Part shown: in pieces, positions 7,018-14,105 of the stretch | How the letters are laid out: each line of letters opens with the position of its first letter | Position numbering within the stretch: the stretch's first letter is position 1 | Source: Thiomicrorhabdus sp. | GTDB taxonomy: Bacteria > Pseudomonadota > Gammaproteobacteria > Thiomicrospirales > Thiomicrospiraceae | DNA length: 14,105 nt | Direction: 5' to 3' | Assembly: GCA_015488565.1 (NCBI GenBank) | Contig: WFNQ01000238.1 | Span: 1 to 14,105, forward strand | The notes under the pieces: generated by a model | Databases searched by the model: none | The model's input: the letters and a program-made list of their open reading frames with translations, nothing else | What the model was told of the DNA's origin: nothing | Program-made: the position numbers and the translations under genes

Positions 7018-8448
7018 ATGAACTCACTTAACGCCATTCAGCTCGATGCATTAACGCAACTTTTAAACCGTTCGGGTTGGCAGTTTGCGGTTCAACACAG
7101 TATCGAGCCAGTCGTATCCTGTTCTGTGGATGCAAAAGCGGTACTGTTTATTGATTTAGACCGCTTTAAGTGGGTCAATGATAGTTTAGGGCATGATGCA
7201 GGTGATTTATTATTACAAAAAGTGGCGCGTTTAATTGAGTCCTGCTTGGTATTAGAGGGAAATAAGGCGGACATTGCGGGGCGTTTGGGGGGGGACGAGT
7301 TTGTGGTTTTGCTTCAGCACCCAGAGTCCTTGAAAGGGACGGCAGAAGTGGCCAATGCGATTGTAAGAAAACTGTCTCAGCCGATTTGTTTAAGCGATGA
7401 TTGTTGTGATGAGAGTACGGAGGTTGAAATTGGTGCCTCTATCGGTGTGGCCTATTATCCAAATGATGCCAGCGAGATTGAAGCACTATTAAAGTTTGCC
7501 GATTTAGCGATGTACCGTGCAAAACATTCGGGGCGCAATCAAGTGGTGTTTTACCAACCGGAGATGATGCGTCAAATTGAACGGCGGCGTTATGTTCAGG
7601 GGCAGCTACGTAAGGCCTTAAAACAGCAACGTTTGGGTTTAGATTATGTGCCAGTATTTGATACACAAAATCAAACCATTGCGTCCATTGAAGCGAAGCT
7701 GAATTTTGCGGAGTGTGTTGAGTTGATGACTTTGGATGAGGCTCAGTTGCTGGCCATTGCCGAAGAGTCACAAGTGGGCATTCTTTTAGGAGAGTGGATG
7801 GTACAAGAGGCCATTCGTTTTTGTGGTCAACTGTTGCAAGAGGGGGTAGAAATTACTTGTGCTATTGAAATACGCCCTTGTCACTTTCAGCAAAAAGAGT
7901 TTGTAAACTGGTTGGCAGAACAGTTGGATTATCACTGTGTGCCACCTGAGCTATTTATTTTATCGCTAAGTGAGGGGTGTTTAAACAGTCAACGTTTTTC
8001 AGTGGTATCGCAATTGACCGATCTCTCTCGGTTGGGAGTGGAGATTGCGATTCGTTCCTTTGGTTCTGGAAATTGGTCGCTATTACGGCTGCATGATTGG
8101 CCGATTGATCGCTTAAGTTTAAGTCCTAGAATGGTGCAGCAGGTAACCAATAATAAGGTAATTTCTGCCATGACCGGCTCGTTGATTGAAATGGGATTAA
8201 CGCTGAATAAAAAAATGATGGCTTGTGGGGTATTAAGTGCCGAGCAGGTGGCGTTTTTAAACAGTTACGGGTGTTTTTTAATGCAGGGGACTTATTTTAG
8301 TGAAGCCCTGTCAGAAGAAGAGATTGAACGTTATTTAGTACAGGGGTTAGTGGGTGAAATGACCGAGCTTTCACCTTATGAAGGCTCTTTTTTAGAAGAG
8401 ATAAGTTTGGATGAGGATGTGGGATTTGATCGACATCCTAAATTGTAA
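7018..8448 (+). CDS. GGDEF protein with degenerate EAL domain
   Basis: The 476-residue protein has an N-terminal GGDEF domain and a C-terminal EAL-like domain, with no membrane segment or sensor domain. The diguanylate cyclase site looks intact: LFIDLDRFK with metal ligand Asp46, NDSLGHDAGD (54-63), and RLGGDEF with GGDEF at 91-95. The inhibitory RxxD site is lost, because Asn82 stands where Arg is expected before Asp85. The EAL domain has lost its catalytic signature: EAL is EAK (225-227), DDFGTG is RSFGSG (346-351) with both Asp gone, and AEGVE is ACGVL (402-406). It is therefore probably not a phosphodiesterase, though it might still bind nucleotide or a partner. I infer c-di-GMP synthesis without product feedback at the usual site. 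A run of eight G (7287-7294) encodes the two Gly of GGDEF. The asmA-family gene starts 13 bases after the stop. Confidence 0.9.
   Translation: MNSLNAIQLDALTQLLNRSGWQFAVQHSIEPVVSCSVDAKAVLFIDLDRFKWVNDSLGHDAGDLLLQKVARLIESCLVLEGNKADIAGRLGGDEFVVLLQHPESLKGTAEVANAIVRKLSQPICLSDDCCDESTEVEIGASIGVAYYPNDASEIEALLKFADLAMYRAKHSGRNQVVFYQPEMMRQIERRRYVQGQLRKALKQQRLGLDYVPVFDTQNQTIASIEAKLNFAECVELMTLDEAQLLAIAEESQVGILLGEWMVQEAIRFCGQLLQEGVEITCAIEIRPCHFQQKEFVNWLAEQLDYHCVPPELFILSLSEGCLNSQRFSVVSQLTDLSRLGVEIAIRSFGSGNWSLLRLHDWPIDRLSLSPRMVQQVTNNKVISAMTGSLIEMGLTLNKKMMACGVLSAEQVAFLNSYGCFLMQGTYFSEALSEEEIERYLVQGLVGEMTELSPYEGSFLEEISLDEDVGFDRHPKL
7287..7294 (+). repeat. G8 homopolymer inside the GGDEF active-site codons
   Basis: Eight consecutive G span the end of Leu90, both Gly codons and the first base of Asp93 of the GGDEF motif. 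A one-base slip would change the frame exactly at the catalytic loop and truncate or scramble the rest of the protein. Confidence 0.95.
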
Positions 8449-8460
8449 GAGAGTATTTGA

Positions 8461-10599
8461 GTGAGTAAACAGAATTTTTTTAAGTGGTTTAAGCGGGTTA
8501 CCCTAATATTGGGTATTATTCCGATATTGTTATTTTTAGCCTTTGCTGGGGCGGTGAGTTTTATTGATTTTAACCAATATAAACCGCAAATAGAGCAAGA
8601 GGTAACCGACTATACGGGACGAGAATTTAACATTAAGGGAGTCGTGGATGTTTCTGTGTTTCCTTTTGAGTTGACAGCAACGGAGTTGGCCTTAAAAAAC
8701 CCAGAGGGATTTGATTCTGAAAATTTATTATCGGTTCAAACGGTTCAGGTTGAACTCTCTTTGTGGTCGCTACTGTGGCATAAAGAGGTAGATGTGCTTC
8801 GTTTGGAGCTGTTTGAGCCTAAGCTTCACTTAATCAAAACTAAAACAGGGGATAACTGGTCGGATATTAAAGGACTGGCGACTTGGTTAAAACAGCAAGA
8901 TTCTTTTGATAAAGCACAAACAGCGACGGAGTGGTTTAATACATTAGAACGCGTTCAAGTCAGTCTTAAGCCCGAAGCTGAACAGGAAAGTGCCGCACAA
9001 GAAGATGCAAATAAGGTGGCCAACTGGGCGTTTGATAGTTTGGTTGTGCGTGATGGCAAAATTCAAATTTATGATAAAGCAAAAGGGTTTGCGGAAACAT
9101 TTTTAAACATTAATATTTTGGCTTTTGATGTAGCGAAAAAGCAACCTTTTGATATGAGCAGTGATTTTAGTTATCAAAACAGTTTGTCGCAACGCATTTA
9201 CGATGTGCACTTAAACGGTATTTTAGAGATTAAAGAGCAGTTTAAAATATGGCAACTTCGTCAATGGAATGGTGTGTTTAAAGTTCGTTTACCAGAAGAT
9301 CAAAAGATACCCGAAGTGCGTTTAACAACACGAGGCGATCTGTTTGAGATGAATATCGAAACAATGGAAGTCTCTATCGAGAATGGATTTTTAAATGGGC
9401 TCGATGCGCAATTACAAAGTAGCTTTTCTGGCCAGTTTGGCTTAAACACGTTGCTTTCGGGCACAGTGACGTTGCAACAGCTGAATTTTAAAGAGTGGGC
9501 GAAGCATTTAAATTTGCCGTTGCCAAAATTTGTAAATCAACAGGCTTTATCGGTCGGAAACGGTCAATTTGAATGGTATTGGGATGGCAGCCACTTATTG
9601 TTAAATGACATTGATATACAGATAGACGAGAGTAAAGTAAAAGGGGATTTGTCGTATGATTTTGATGGCAATAAAACCCTACGGTTTGAATTGGATGTAC
9701 AGGAGGGGAATCTCGATTTTTATCAAGCGTATTTGCCAGAAGAGGGGGGGGGGAAAAAAATAGGCGAGCAACAAGTCTATTTTCCTATTCCCATTTCGGT
9801 TGATTTTTTAAAGCAGGCAAATATATTTGGGCAGTTAACGATCACACAACTAACGGTGTTTGATATGACGCTGGATACCTTTGATGTAGATATTGTCGCT
9901 GAAAAAGGACGATTACAACTCGCGCCTCTTGATGCTACGCTTTATCAAGGAGAGTTACTCTCTCGATTACACATTAATTTAACTGGAGAGTCCCCAAGTT
10001 TTCACTGGAAAGGGCGAGTCAATGATATCGAACTGGGTGCGTTGGCAAAACGTCAGGCTTCCTCTGTTTTATTGGCTGGTAGCTTGGTGAGTCGGTTTGA
10101 TTTAAAAACCACAGGCATGGATGTAAAGACGATTAAATCTCATTTAAACGGACGGCTTTCATTCGATATTGAAGGTGCAAAGCTGGCTGGTATGGATCTT
10201 AATCGTATTTTGGCTGGTGAGCTGAGTTTAAAGACGTCTGATTCAAGCCGTGCTTATACGGAATTGCAAAAAATAATGGTCGTCGGACGCTGGTCTGATG
10301 GTCTCTATTCGGCAAGAAAATTGGATGTGGCCAGCGAGCGTTTTTCAGTAAGTGGCGCTGGGACATTTAATGTAAATACAGCCCAGATTGACAGTACGTT
10401 AAATGTCCTTATTGAACGCCCAGAGGGGGGGGTAAAAATTTTAAAAGGGTTAAATATACCCGTAACCTACCGTGGTATATGGCAAGCGAATGCTCCTAAC
10501 GAAGGCGCAGCTTGGCACGTGAATGCTAAAAATATCATGAATGGAACGAAGGTTCATAAACAGTTGGTTCAAATGGTGTTAAATACGTTCAAACACTAA
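8461..10599 (+). CDS. AsmA family protein
   Basis: The 712-residue protein has one N-terminal membrane helix (about residues 13-35, VTLILGIIPILLFLAFAGAVSFI) and a long periplasmic part rich in beta strands. AsmA-like proteins are thought to help lipid transport or outer-membrane assembly. The family signature is visible in FIDFNQYKPQIEQEVTDYTG, the PEGFDSENLLSVQTVQVELSLWSLL region, and the C-terminal AsmA-like block with SRFDLKTTGMDVKTIKSHLNG then GRLSFDIEGAKLAGMDLNRIL. The start is GTG at 8461, because an in-frame TGA (8458-8460) lies directly before it; AAGAGAG (8447-8453) is the ribosome site and overlaps the GGDEF stop. It is longer than E. coli AsmA. It carries two G runs, G10 followed by A7 (9744-9760) and G8 (10425-10432). 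Its 3' end overlaps the convergent trmB by 21 bases. Confidence 0.88.
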   Translation: MSKQNFFKWFKRVTLILGIIPILLFLAFAGAVSFIDFNQYKPQIEQEVTDYTGREFNIKGVVDVSVFPFELTATELALKNPEGFDSENLLSVQTVQVELSLWSLLWHKEVDVLRLELFEPKLHLIKTKTGDNWSDIKGLATWLKQQDSFDKAQTATEWFNTLERVQVSLKPEAEQESAAQEDANKVANWAFDSLVVRDGKIQIYDKAKGFAETFLNINILAFDVAKKQPFDMSSDFSYQNSLSQRIYDVHLNGILEIKEQFKIWQLRQWNGVFKVRLPEDQKIPEVRLTTRGDLFEMNIETMEVSIENGFLNGLDAQLQSSFSGQFGLNTLLSGTVTLQQLNFKEWAKHLNLPLPKFVNQQALSVGNGQFEWYWDGSHLLLNDIDIQIDESKVKGDLSYDFDGNKTLRFELDVQEGNLDFYQAYLPEEGGGKKIGEQQVYFPIPISVDFLKQANIFGQLTITQLTVFDMTLDTFDVDIVAEKGRLQLAPLDATLYQGELLSRLHINLTGESPSFHWKGRVNDIELGALAKRQASSVLLAGSLVSRFDLKTTGMDVKTIKSHLNGRLSFDIEGAKLAGMDLNRILAGELSLKTSDSSRAYTELQKIMVVGRWSDGLYSARKLDVASERFSVSGAGTFNVNTAQIDSTLNVLIERPEGGVKILKGLNIPVTYRGIWQANAPNEGAAWHVNAKNIMNGTKVHKQLVQMVLNTFKH
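9744..9760 (+). repeat. G10-A7 double homopolymer in asmA
   Basis: Ten G are followed directly by seven A within the asmA reading frame, encoding Glu, three Gly and two Lys around residue 430. A length change in either run would truncate AsmA at about 60 percent of its length. Confidence 0.95.
10422..10440 (+). repeat. Copy 2 of the identical 19-base G8-containing sequence (in asmA)
   Basis: It is the same 19 bases as at 380-398, including the G8 run (10425-10432), in the same codon phase. It codes for PEGGVKI near the AsmA C terminus, so slippage here would alter only the last 60 or so residues. Confidence 0.9.
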
Positions 10600-11292
10600 A
10601 TCCCAAACCCCGTGGCCTAGGCGCTGTCCACGTTGTTCAAACTTGGTAAGCGGACGGTAATCAGGGCGTGGTGTATACGCTTTTTCGCCTGCAATATTAC
10701 GATACTCTGTGGCGGTATTCATTACTTCCATCATGTATTCAGCGTAATCTTCCCAGTCAGTCGCCATATGAAAGTGTCCGCCTATTTTGAGGTGTTGTGC
10801 AATGCTTTTCACAAAACTAGGCTGAACAATTCGGCGTTTATGGTGGCGTTTTTTATGCCATGGATCGGGGAAAAACAGATACAGTCCAGCCAAGCTATTT
10901 TTTGGGATTTTTTGTTCTAAAATATCAATAGCATCATGGTTAAAAATTCGAATATTCGTCAACCCTTTTTCAGCAATCAGCCTTAACAGTGCACCAACAC
11001 CAGGGCGGTGTACTTCAATACCAATGTAGTTGATCTCAGGGTTTGCTTCAGCCATTTCAGCCAAGCTTTTTCCCATGCCAAATCCAATTTCCACAATGGT
11101 GGGGGCATCACGTTGAAACACCTGAGTGAAATCAAGCAGTTCATTATCGACCTCTAAACCAAATTGAGGCCAAAGTGTCTCCAAGGCATTTTGTTGCGCT
11201 TTAGAGAGACGGCCTTGGCGAAGAGCAAAGCTTTTAATACGAAAGTTTTTAGGGTCTATTTTTTGTGATGTTTCAGGATGAGTGTCGGTCAT
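10579..11292 (-). CDS. trmB: tRNA (guanine-N7)-methyltransferase
   Basis: TrmB uses SAM to methylate G46 in the variable loop of tRNAs. The 237-residue length matches the family. The SAM-binding motif is VEIGFGMGKSLAEMA (67-81), followed by YIGIEVHRPGVGALL (89-103) and HDAIDIL (119-125). The diagnostic block LFFPDPWHKKRHHKRRIV (139-156) contains the conserved Asp143, and TDWEDYAEYM and LTKFEQRGQRLGH are the expected C-terminal motifs. The gene is divergent from mutY across a 70-base gap and convergent with asmA: its last six codons and stop are antisense to the last codons and stop of asmA. No terminator separates the two, so some antisense transcription is likely. Confidence 0.97.
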   Translation of the reverse strand: MTDTHPETSQKIDPKNFRIKSFALRQGRLSKAQQNALETLWPQFGLEVDNELLDFTQVFQRDAPTIVEIGFGMGKSLAEMAEANPEINYIGIEVHRPGVGALLRLIAEKGLTNIRIFNHDAIDILEQKIPKNSLAGLYLFFPDPWHKKRHHKRRIVQPSFVKSIAQHLKIGGHFHMATDWEDYAEYMMEVMNTATEYRNIAGEKAYTPRPDYRPLTKFEQRGQRLGHGVWDLVFERI

Positions 11293-11362
11293 TTTCTTCG
11301 TCGTCGTTAATGATAATGCGTGATAGTATACCGCTTTTCAGTTTTCAAAAATAAAAGGGTTT
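11293..11362. promoter_or_regulatory. Divergent trmB-mutY intergenic promoter region
   Basis: These 70 bases must hold the promoters or leaders of both divergent genes. On the minus strand a good -10 match TATACT lies at 11325-11330, without a clear -35. For mutY, AAAGGG (11354-11359) is a close-set ribosome site. Two TGATAAT/TGATAGT near-repeats occur around 11310-11328, but they do not form a full known operator. Confidence 0.4.
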
Positions 11363-12436
11363 ATGTCTAAGTTTTCAGAACAGGTATTAGGTTGGTTTGA
11401 TCTGCATGGTCGTCACGACTTACCTTGGCAAAAAACGATAACACCGTATCGAGTATGGGTATCGGAAATCATGCTGCAACAAACGCAGGTAAAAACGGTT
11501 ATTCCTTATTATGAACGATTTATGCGTTCCTTTCCAACGGTTGAAGCCTTGGCGCAGGCTTCTCAAGATGCGGTGTTAGCACACTGGGCAGGGCTAGGCT
11601 ATTATGCACGGGGGCGTAATTTACATAAGAGTGCAATGAAAATTATGGCGGATTTTGAGGGACGGTTTCCCGAAAGCTATGATGATGTTTTGGCATTACC
11701 GGGCATTGGGCGTTCGACAGCGGGCGCTATTTTGTCCATTGCATTGCAACAACGCCATGCCATTTTAGATGGTAATGTTAAGCGCGTATTAAGTCGTTAT
11801 CTCGCTTTAGAGGGTTGGACGGGGAACAAAAATAATGAATCTTTTTTATGGCATAAAGCGGAGGAATTTACCCCTATCTCTCGGTTTGCAGATTACACGC
11901 AAGCGATTATGGACTTAGGAGCAACGGTGTGTACACGCACGAAACCCTGTTGTGAAACATGCCCTGTAAGAAGTGGATGTTTGGCGAATCAGCAGGATCG
12001 AGTGCGTGACTTTCCAGCGAAAAAGCCCAAAAAAGAGAAGCCAATTAAACAGGCTTATTTTTTAGTATTGGAAAATATGGAAGGTAAGTTGTTTTTACAA
12101 CAACGTTCACAAATCGGCATTTGGGGTGGTTTGTGGAGCTTTCCTGAATATGAAAGTCATGAGAGCTGCCTGAATAAAATGAAAAAGTATGAAAGTCAAT
12201 CGACGAGTTTGCATAGTTTGGTAGAATGGAACTCTTTTCGTCATACTTTTAGCCATTATCATCTGGATATTTTTCCAGTGGTGGTGAAAGGAATCGATGA
12301 AAATCATGCATTACAAGTATTCGGTAATGGGGAGTGGGCTTGTAAAGTGGCTTTAAATAGCCAACAAGCCACGTTAGGTGTTCCGGCCCCAGTAACTAAA
12401 TTAGTTCGATTGATAAGAGAGTGTAAAAATGTCTAG
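11363..12436 (+). CDS. mutY: A/G-specific adenine DNA glycosylase
   Basis: MutY removes adenine mispaired with 8-oxoguanine and so prevents G to T mutations. The 357-residue protein has the full architecture. The catalytic Glu35 lies in SEIMLQQTQV, a helix-hairpin-helix is LPGIGRSTAGAILS (112-125), and the catalytic Asp136 is in ILDGNVKRVL. A [4Fe-4S] cluster is bound by Cys190, Cys197, Cys200 and Cys206 in the classic C-x6-C-x2-C-x5-C spacing. The C-terminal NUDIX-like domain (about 220-357) recognises 8-oxoG and includes the FSH loop in RHTFSHYHL (293-301). The last 8 bases overlap the start of yggX, matching the conserved mutY-yggX operon of gammaproteobacteria. Confidence 0.98.
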   Translation: MSKFSEQVLGWFDLHGRHDLPWQKTITPYRVWVSEIMLQQTQVKTVIPYYERFMRSFPTVEALAQASQDAVLAHWAGLGYYARGRNLHKSAMKIMADFEGRFPESYDDVLALPGIGRSTAGAILSIALQQRHAILDGNVKRVLSRYLALEGWTGNKNNESFLWHKAEEFTPISRFADYTQAIMDLGATVCTRTKPCCETCPVRSGCLANQQDRVRDFPAKKPKKEKPIKQAYFLVLENMEGKLFLQQRSQIGIWGGLWSFPEYESHESCLNKMKKYESQSTSLHSLVEWNSFRHTFSHYHLDIFPVVVKGIDENHALQVFGNGEWACKVALNSQQATLGVPAPVTKLVRLIRECKNV

Positions 12437-12698
12437 AAAAGTACAGTGTGTCAAAATGGGTGAAGAGTTAGATGGATTGGATTTTCTACCGTTTCCAGGT
12501 GAGTTGGGTCAAAAAGTATACGACAATATCTCAAAAGAGGCGTGGAAACAGTGGCTAGGGCAGCAAACGATTTTGATTAATGAATATCGTTTATCCAGCT
12601 TAGATCCAAAAGCACGCAGTTTTTTGCTTGAAGAGATGCAAAAGTTTTTGTTTGATGACCAAGACCTTGATATGCCAGAAGAGTTTAAAGCGATTTAG
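12429..12698 (+). CDS. yggX: YggX, Fe(II) trafficking / oxidative damage protection protein
   Basis: This small cytoplasmic protein of 89 residues protects iron-sulfur enzymes against oxidative damage. It is recognised by the family segments PGELGQKVYDNISKEAWKQW and QQTILINEYRLSSLDP, and by the conserved Cys7 near the N terminus. It starts inside the mutY stop region, so the two are translationally coupled. This fits a shared job, since MutY carries an oxidation-sensitive [4Fe-4S] cluster. Confidence 0.97.
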   Translation: MSRKVQCVKMGEELDGLDFLPFPGELGQKVYDNISKEAWKQWLGQQTILINEYRLSSLDPKARSFLLEEMQKFLFDDQDLDMPEEFKAI

Positions 12699-12718
12699 AA
12701 TACTTTTTAAAAAATTCT

Positions 12719-12728
12719 CCCCCCCCCC
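12719..12728 (+). repeat. C10 homopolymer upstream of the EAL-HDOD gene
   Basis: Ten C lie between the yggX stop and the EAL-HDOD start, ending 25 bases before that ATG. They are flanked by AT-rich sequence (TTTTTAAAAA at 12704-12713 and TATTTTTAATATAAA after it). No confident -35/-10 pair was found, so whether the run sits in a promoter spacer or in the leader is open. Confidence 0.95.
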
Positions 12729-12753
12729 TCTATTTTTAATATAAAGGTACGGT

Positions 12754-13959
12754 ATGCAAAAAACGATTGATATTTATATTGGACGGCAACCTATTTTTAA
12801 TACACAAATGAAAGTCGTTGCGTATGAGTTACTGTTTCGCTCAAACAAAGAGAATAATCATGCTGTGATTGTTGGGGGGGATGTGGCGTCGGCACAAGTG
12901 ATGATGCACGCCTTTGGTGATATTGGCCTATCTGATATTTTGGGAGTACACCAAAAAGCATTTATTAATTTTACGGAAGGGCTATTGCTTAAAGAGTACC
13001 AAGACTTTTACCCTAAAAATAAAATTGTCATCGAGGTATTAGAAGATGTTCAGGTTACATCACGCTTAACAAAGTCATTAACCCTGCTTAAGAAACAGGG
13101 CTATACCATTGCTTTAGATGATTATATTTTTGCTCCCGATCTGGCGCAATTAGAGCCATTTTCAGATATTATTAAGGTTGATTTGTTGGCGGTTGAGCAG
13201 AGTCAGTTAGAGGCGCATATTGGCCGGTTGAAGGCGCAAGGAATTCGCTTGTTGGCGGAAAAAGTGGAAACTCAAGCGCAATATGAGTATTGCCAGTCAT
13301 TGGGGTTTGATTACTTTCAAGGCTACTTTTTTGCCAAACCCAATATCATTGAGGGTAAGCGCCTGCCGAATAATAAATTGACGCTATTGGATCTGTTGGC
13401 GAAAGTGTATGATCCTGATGTTGATATGTCGGTTCTTTCTATGATTATTGCTAAAGACGTGGGGTTGAGTCAGAAATTATTACGGTTTCTCCGTGAAACC
13501 GCTTCGAATAAACAACCCATTTCATCGATTCATGATGCGGTATTACGCTTTGGGTTAAGGCGTTTGCAAAGTTGGACCAGTATGTTGGTACTGTCGGGGG
13601 TGGAAGATAAACCGATTGAGTTATTTATTACCGCATTGATTCGTGCTCGGTTTTGTGAATTATTGGGTGCAAAACTGGGCGGACCTGCTAAAGAATCCTA
13701 TTTTACGGTTGGGCTATTTTCATGCTTGGATGCGGTGATGGATTCAGAGCTTTCTGAGTTGGTACAAAAGCTTGGATTGGATGAAGATATTCAGCAGGGA
13801 ATTGTTGAATTAAAAGGGCAACTGGGGTATGCATTACATATTGTTAAACAGTTAGAAAAAGGTGAGATGTGTTTTGACGTACCACAAGAGATTTCTGCAA
13901 CCGAGTTAAGTCAGCTGTATTTACAAGCAATGCAATTTGCCGAACGTTTGGAGTATTAA
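12754..13959 (+). CDS. EAL-HDOD signalling protein (YuxH/CdgJ type)
   Basis: The 401-residue cytoplasmic protein joins an N-terminal EAL domain (about 5-200) to a C-terminal HDOD domain (about 205-390). The EAL signature is altered to ELL (25-27). However, many phosphodiesterase residues are kept: Glu25, Asn72 in INFTE, Glu94 in IEVLED, Asp122-Asp123 in ALDDY, Lys141, Glu172 in AEKVE, and Gln189 in QGYFFAKP. The loop DDFGTG is degenerate (DDYIFA). Vibrio relatives of this architecture affect motility as c-di-GMP phosphodiesterases, so this one may be active or a c-di-GMP binder. A ribosome site AAAGG (12743-12747) precedes the ATG by 6 bases. A G7 run (12874-12880) encodes Gly41-Gly42, and a C10 run lies upstream. 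The gene is closed by a strong terminator. Confidence 0.9.
   Translation: MQKTIDIYIGRQPIFNTQMKVVAYELLFRSNKENNHAVIVGGDVASAQVMMHAFGDIGLSDILGVHQKAFINFTEGLLLKEYQDFYPKNKIVIEVLEDVQVTSRLTKSLTLLKKQGYTIALDDYIFAPDLAQLEPFSDIIKVDLLAVEQSQLEAHIGRLKAQGIRLLAEKVETQAQYEYCQSLGFDYFQGYFFAKPNIIEGKRLPNNKLTLLDLLAKVYDPDVDMSVLSMIIAKDVGLSQKLLRFLRETASNKQPISSIHDAVLRFGLRRLQSWTSMLVLSGVEDKPIELFITALIRARFCELLGAKLGGPAKESYFTVGLFSCLDAVMDSELSELVQKLGLDEDIQQGIVELKGQLGYALHIVKQLEKGEMCFDVPQEISATELSQLYLQAMQFAERLEY
12874..12880 (+). repeat. G7 run early in the EAL-HDOD gene
   Basis: Seven G encode Gly41-Gly42 and the first base of Asp43. It is the shortest of the homopolymers listed and the least likely to slip. Confidence 0.9.
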
Positions 13960-13975
13960 TAGAGGTACCCTTAAG

Positions 13976-14007
13976 AAAAAAACCGCTGTTTAAAGCGGTT
14001 TTTTTTT
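13976..14007. terminator. Bidirectional intrinsic terminator between EAL-HDOD gene and hemE
   Basis: The stem AACCGCT (13981-13987) pairs with AGCGGTT (13994-14000) around the six-base loop GTTTAA. A tract of A on the left and nine T on the right (13999-14007) extend the stem and supply U-runs on both strands. It lies 16 bases after the EAL-HDOD stop and 6 bases beyond the hemE stop, and serves both convergent genes. Confidence 0.93.
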
Positions 14008-14013
14008 GAGTCT

Positions 14014-14105
14014 TTATTTATGATACTGACCGCTTAATTCGGTAACGGCATTAATGAATGCGCCAGCGTGTTCTGGGTTGATTTCAGGGTGAATACCATG
14101 CCCTA
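14014..14105 (-). CDS. hemE: HemE, uroporphyrinogen decarboxylase (C-terminal end only)
   Basis: Only the last 29 codons plus stop are in the window; the gene continues past the right edge. The peptide GHGIHPEINPEHAGAFINAV followed by TELSGQYHK matches the conserved C terminus of uroporphyrinogen decarboxylase (GHGI.....PEHA...V). HemE converts uroporphyrinogen III to coproporphyrinogen III in heme synthesis. The stop is at 14014-14016. The identification rests on a short stretch, but this tail is distinctive. Confidence 0.88.
   Translation of the reverse strand, partial: GHGIHPEINPEHAGAFINAVTELSGQYHK

Noticed and set aside
11306..11330. Fur-like operator (TGATAAT / TGATAGT) between trmB and mutY
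   Set aside because: The two elements are direct and not inverted as in a Fur box, and match only half-sites.
12667..12701. Promoter for the EAL-HDOD gene from TTGATA (12667-12672) and TAGAAT (12696-12701)
   Set aside because: Each hexamer matches 5 of 6, but the spacer is 23 bases, far from the usual 17.

Overview
The window looks like the chromosome of a moderately AT-rich gammaproteobacterium. The housekeeping proteins HemW, Tag, TrmB, MutY-YggX and HemE all resemble gammaproteobacterial versions, and mutY-yggX is a typical gammaproteobacterial pair. The many cyclic-di-GMP-type genes and the base composition would suit the Thiomicrospira/Thiomicrorhabdus group, but that placement is a guess.

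Layout. 1-500 is the 3' end of hemW, followed by a hairpin that may be its terminator. 694-6258 is an inserted-looking, visibly AT-richer block of three tightly packed same-strand genes: a C5-cytosine DNA methyltransferase, a 991-residue protein with a GHKL ATPase domain at each end (MutL/MORC-like at the N terminus, histidine-kinase-like at the C terminus), and a 508-residue protein that starts with a divergent response-regulator receiver domain. 6429-10599 returns to ordinary genes: tag, a GGDEF protein with a degenerate EAL domain, and an AsmA-family protein. trmB (10579-11292, minus strand) converges on and overlaps asmA. mutY-yggX (11363-12698) is divergent from trmB and is followed by an EAL-HDOD regulator (12754-13959). 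A strong bidirectional terminator then separates this from the 3' end of hemE on the minus strand.

How the genes work together. The three-gene block reads as one defence or epigenetic cassette. The methyltransferase would mark self DNA, the tandem-GHKL protein would sense or clamp DNA and signal by a His-Asp phosphorelay, and the receiver protein would be the output. No recognisable nuclease is present, so the effector is unknown. The rest is base repair (tag, mutY), iron/oxidative-stress protection (yggX), tRNA modification, envelope and c-di-GMP functions.

A second theme is a set of long G or C homopolymers (7-10 nt) in the non-island part. They include one that encodes the two glycines of the GGDEF active site, one of G10 followed by A7 in asmA, and a C10 tract just upstream of the EAL-HDOD gene. 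They are candidate slippage (phase-variation) sites.
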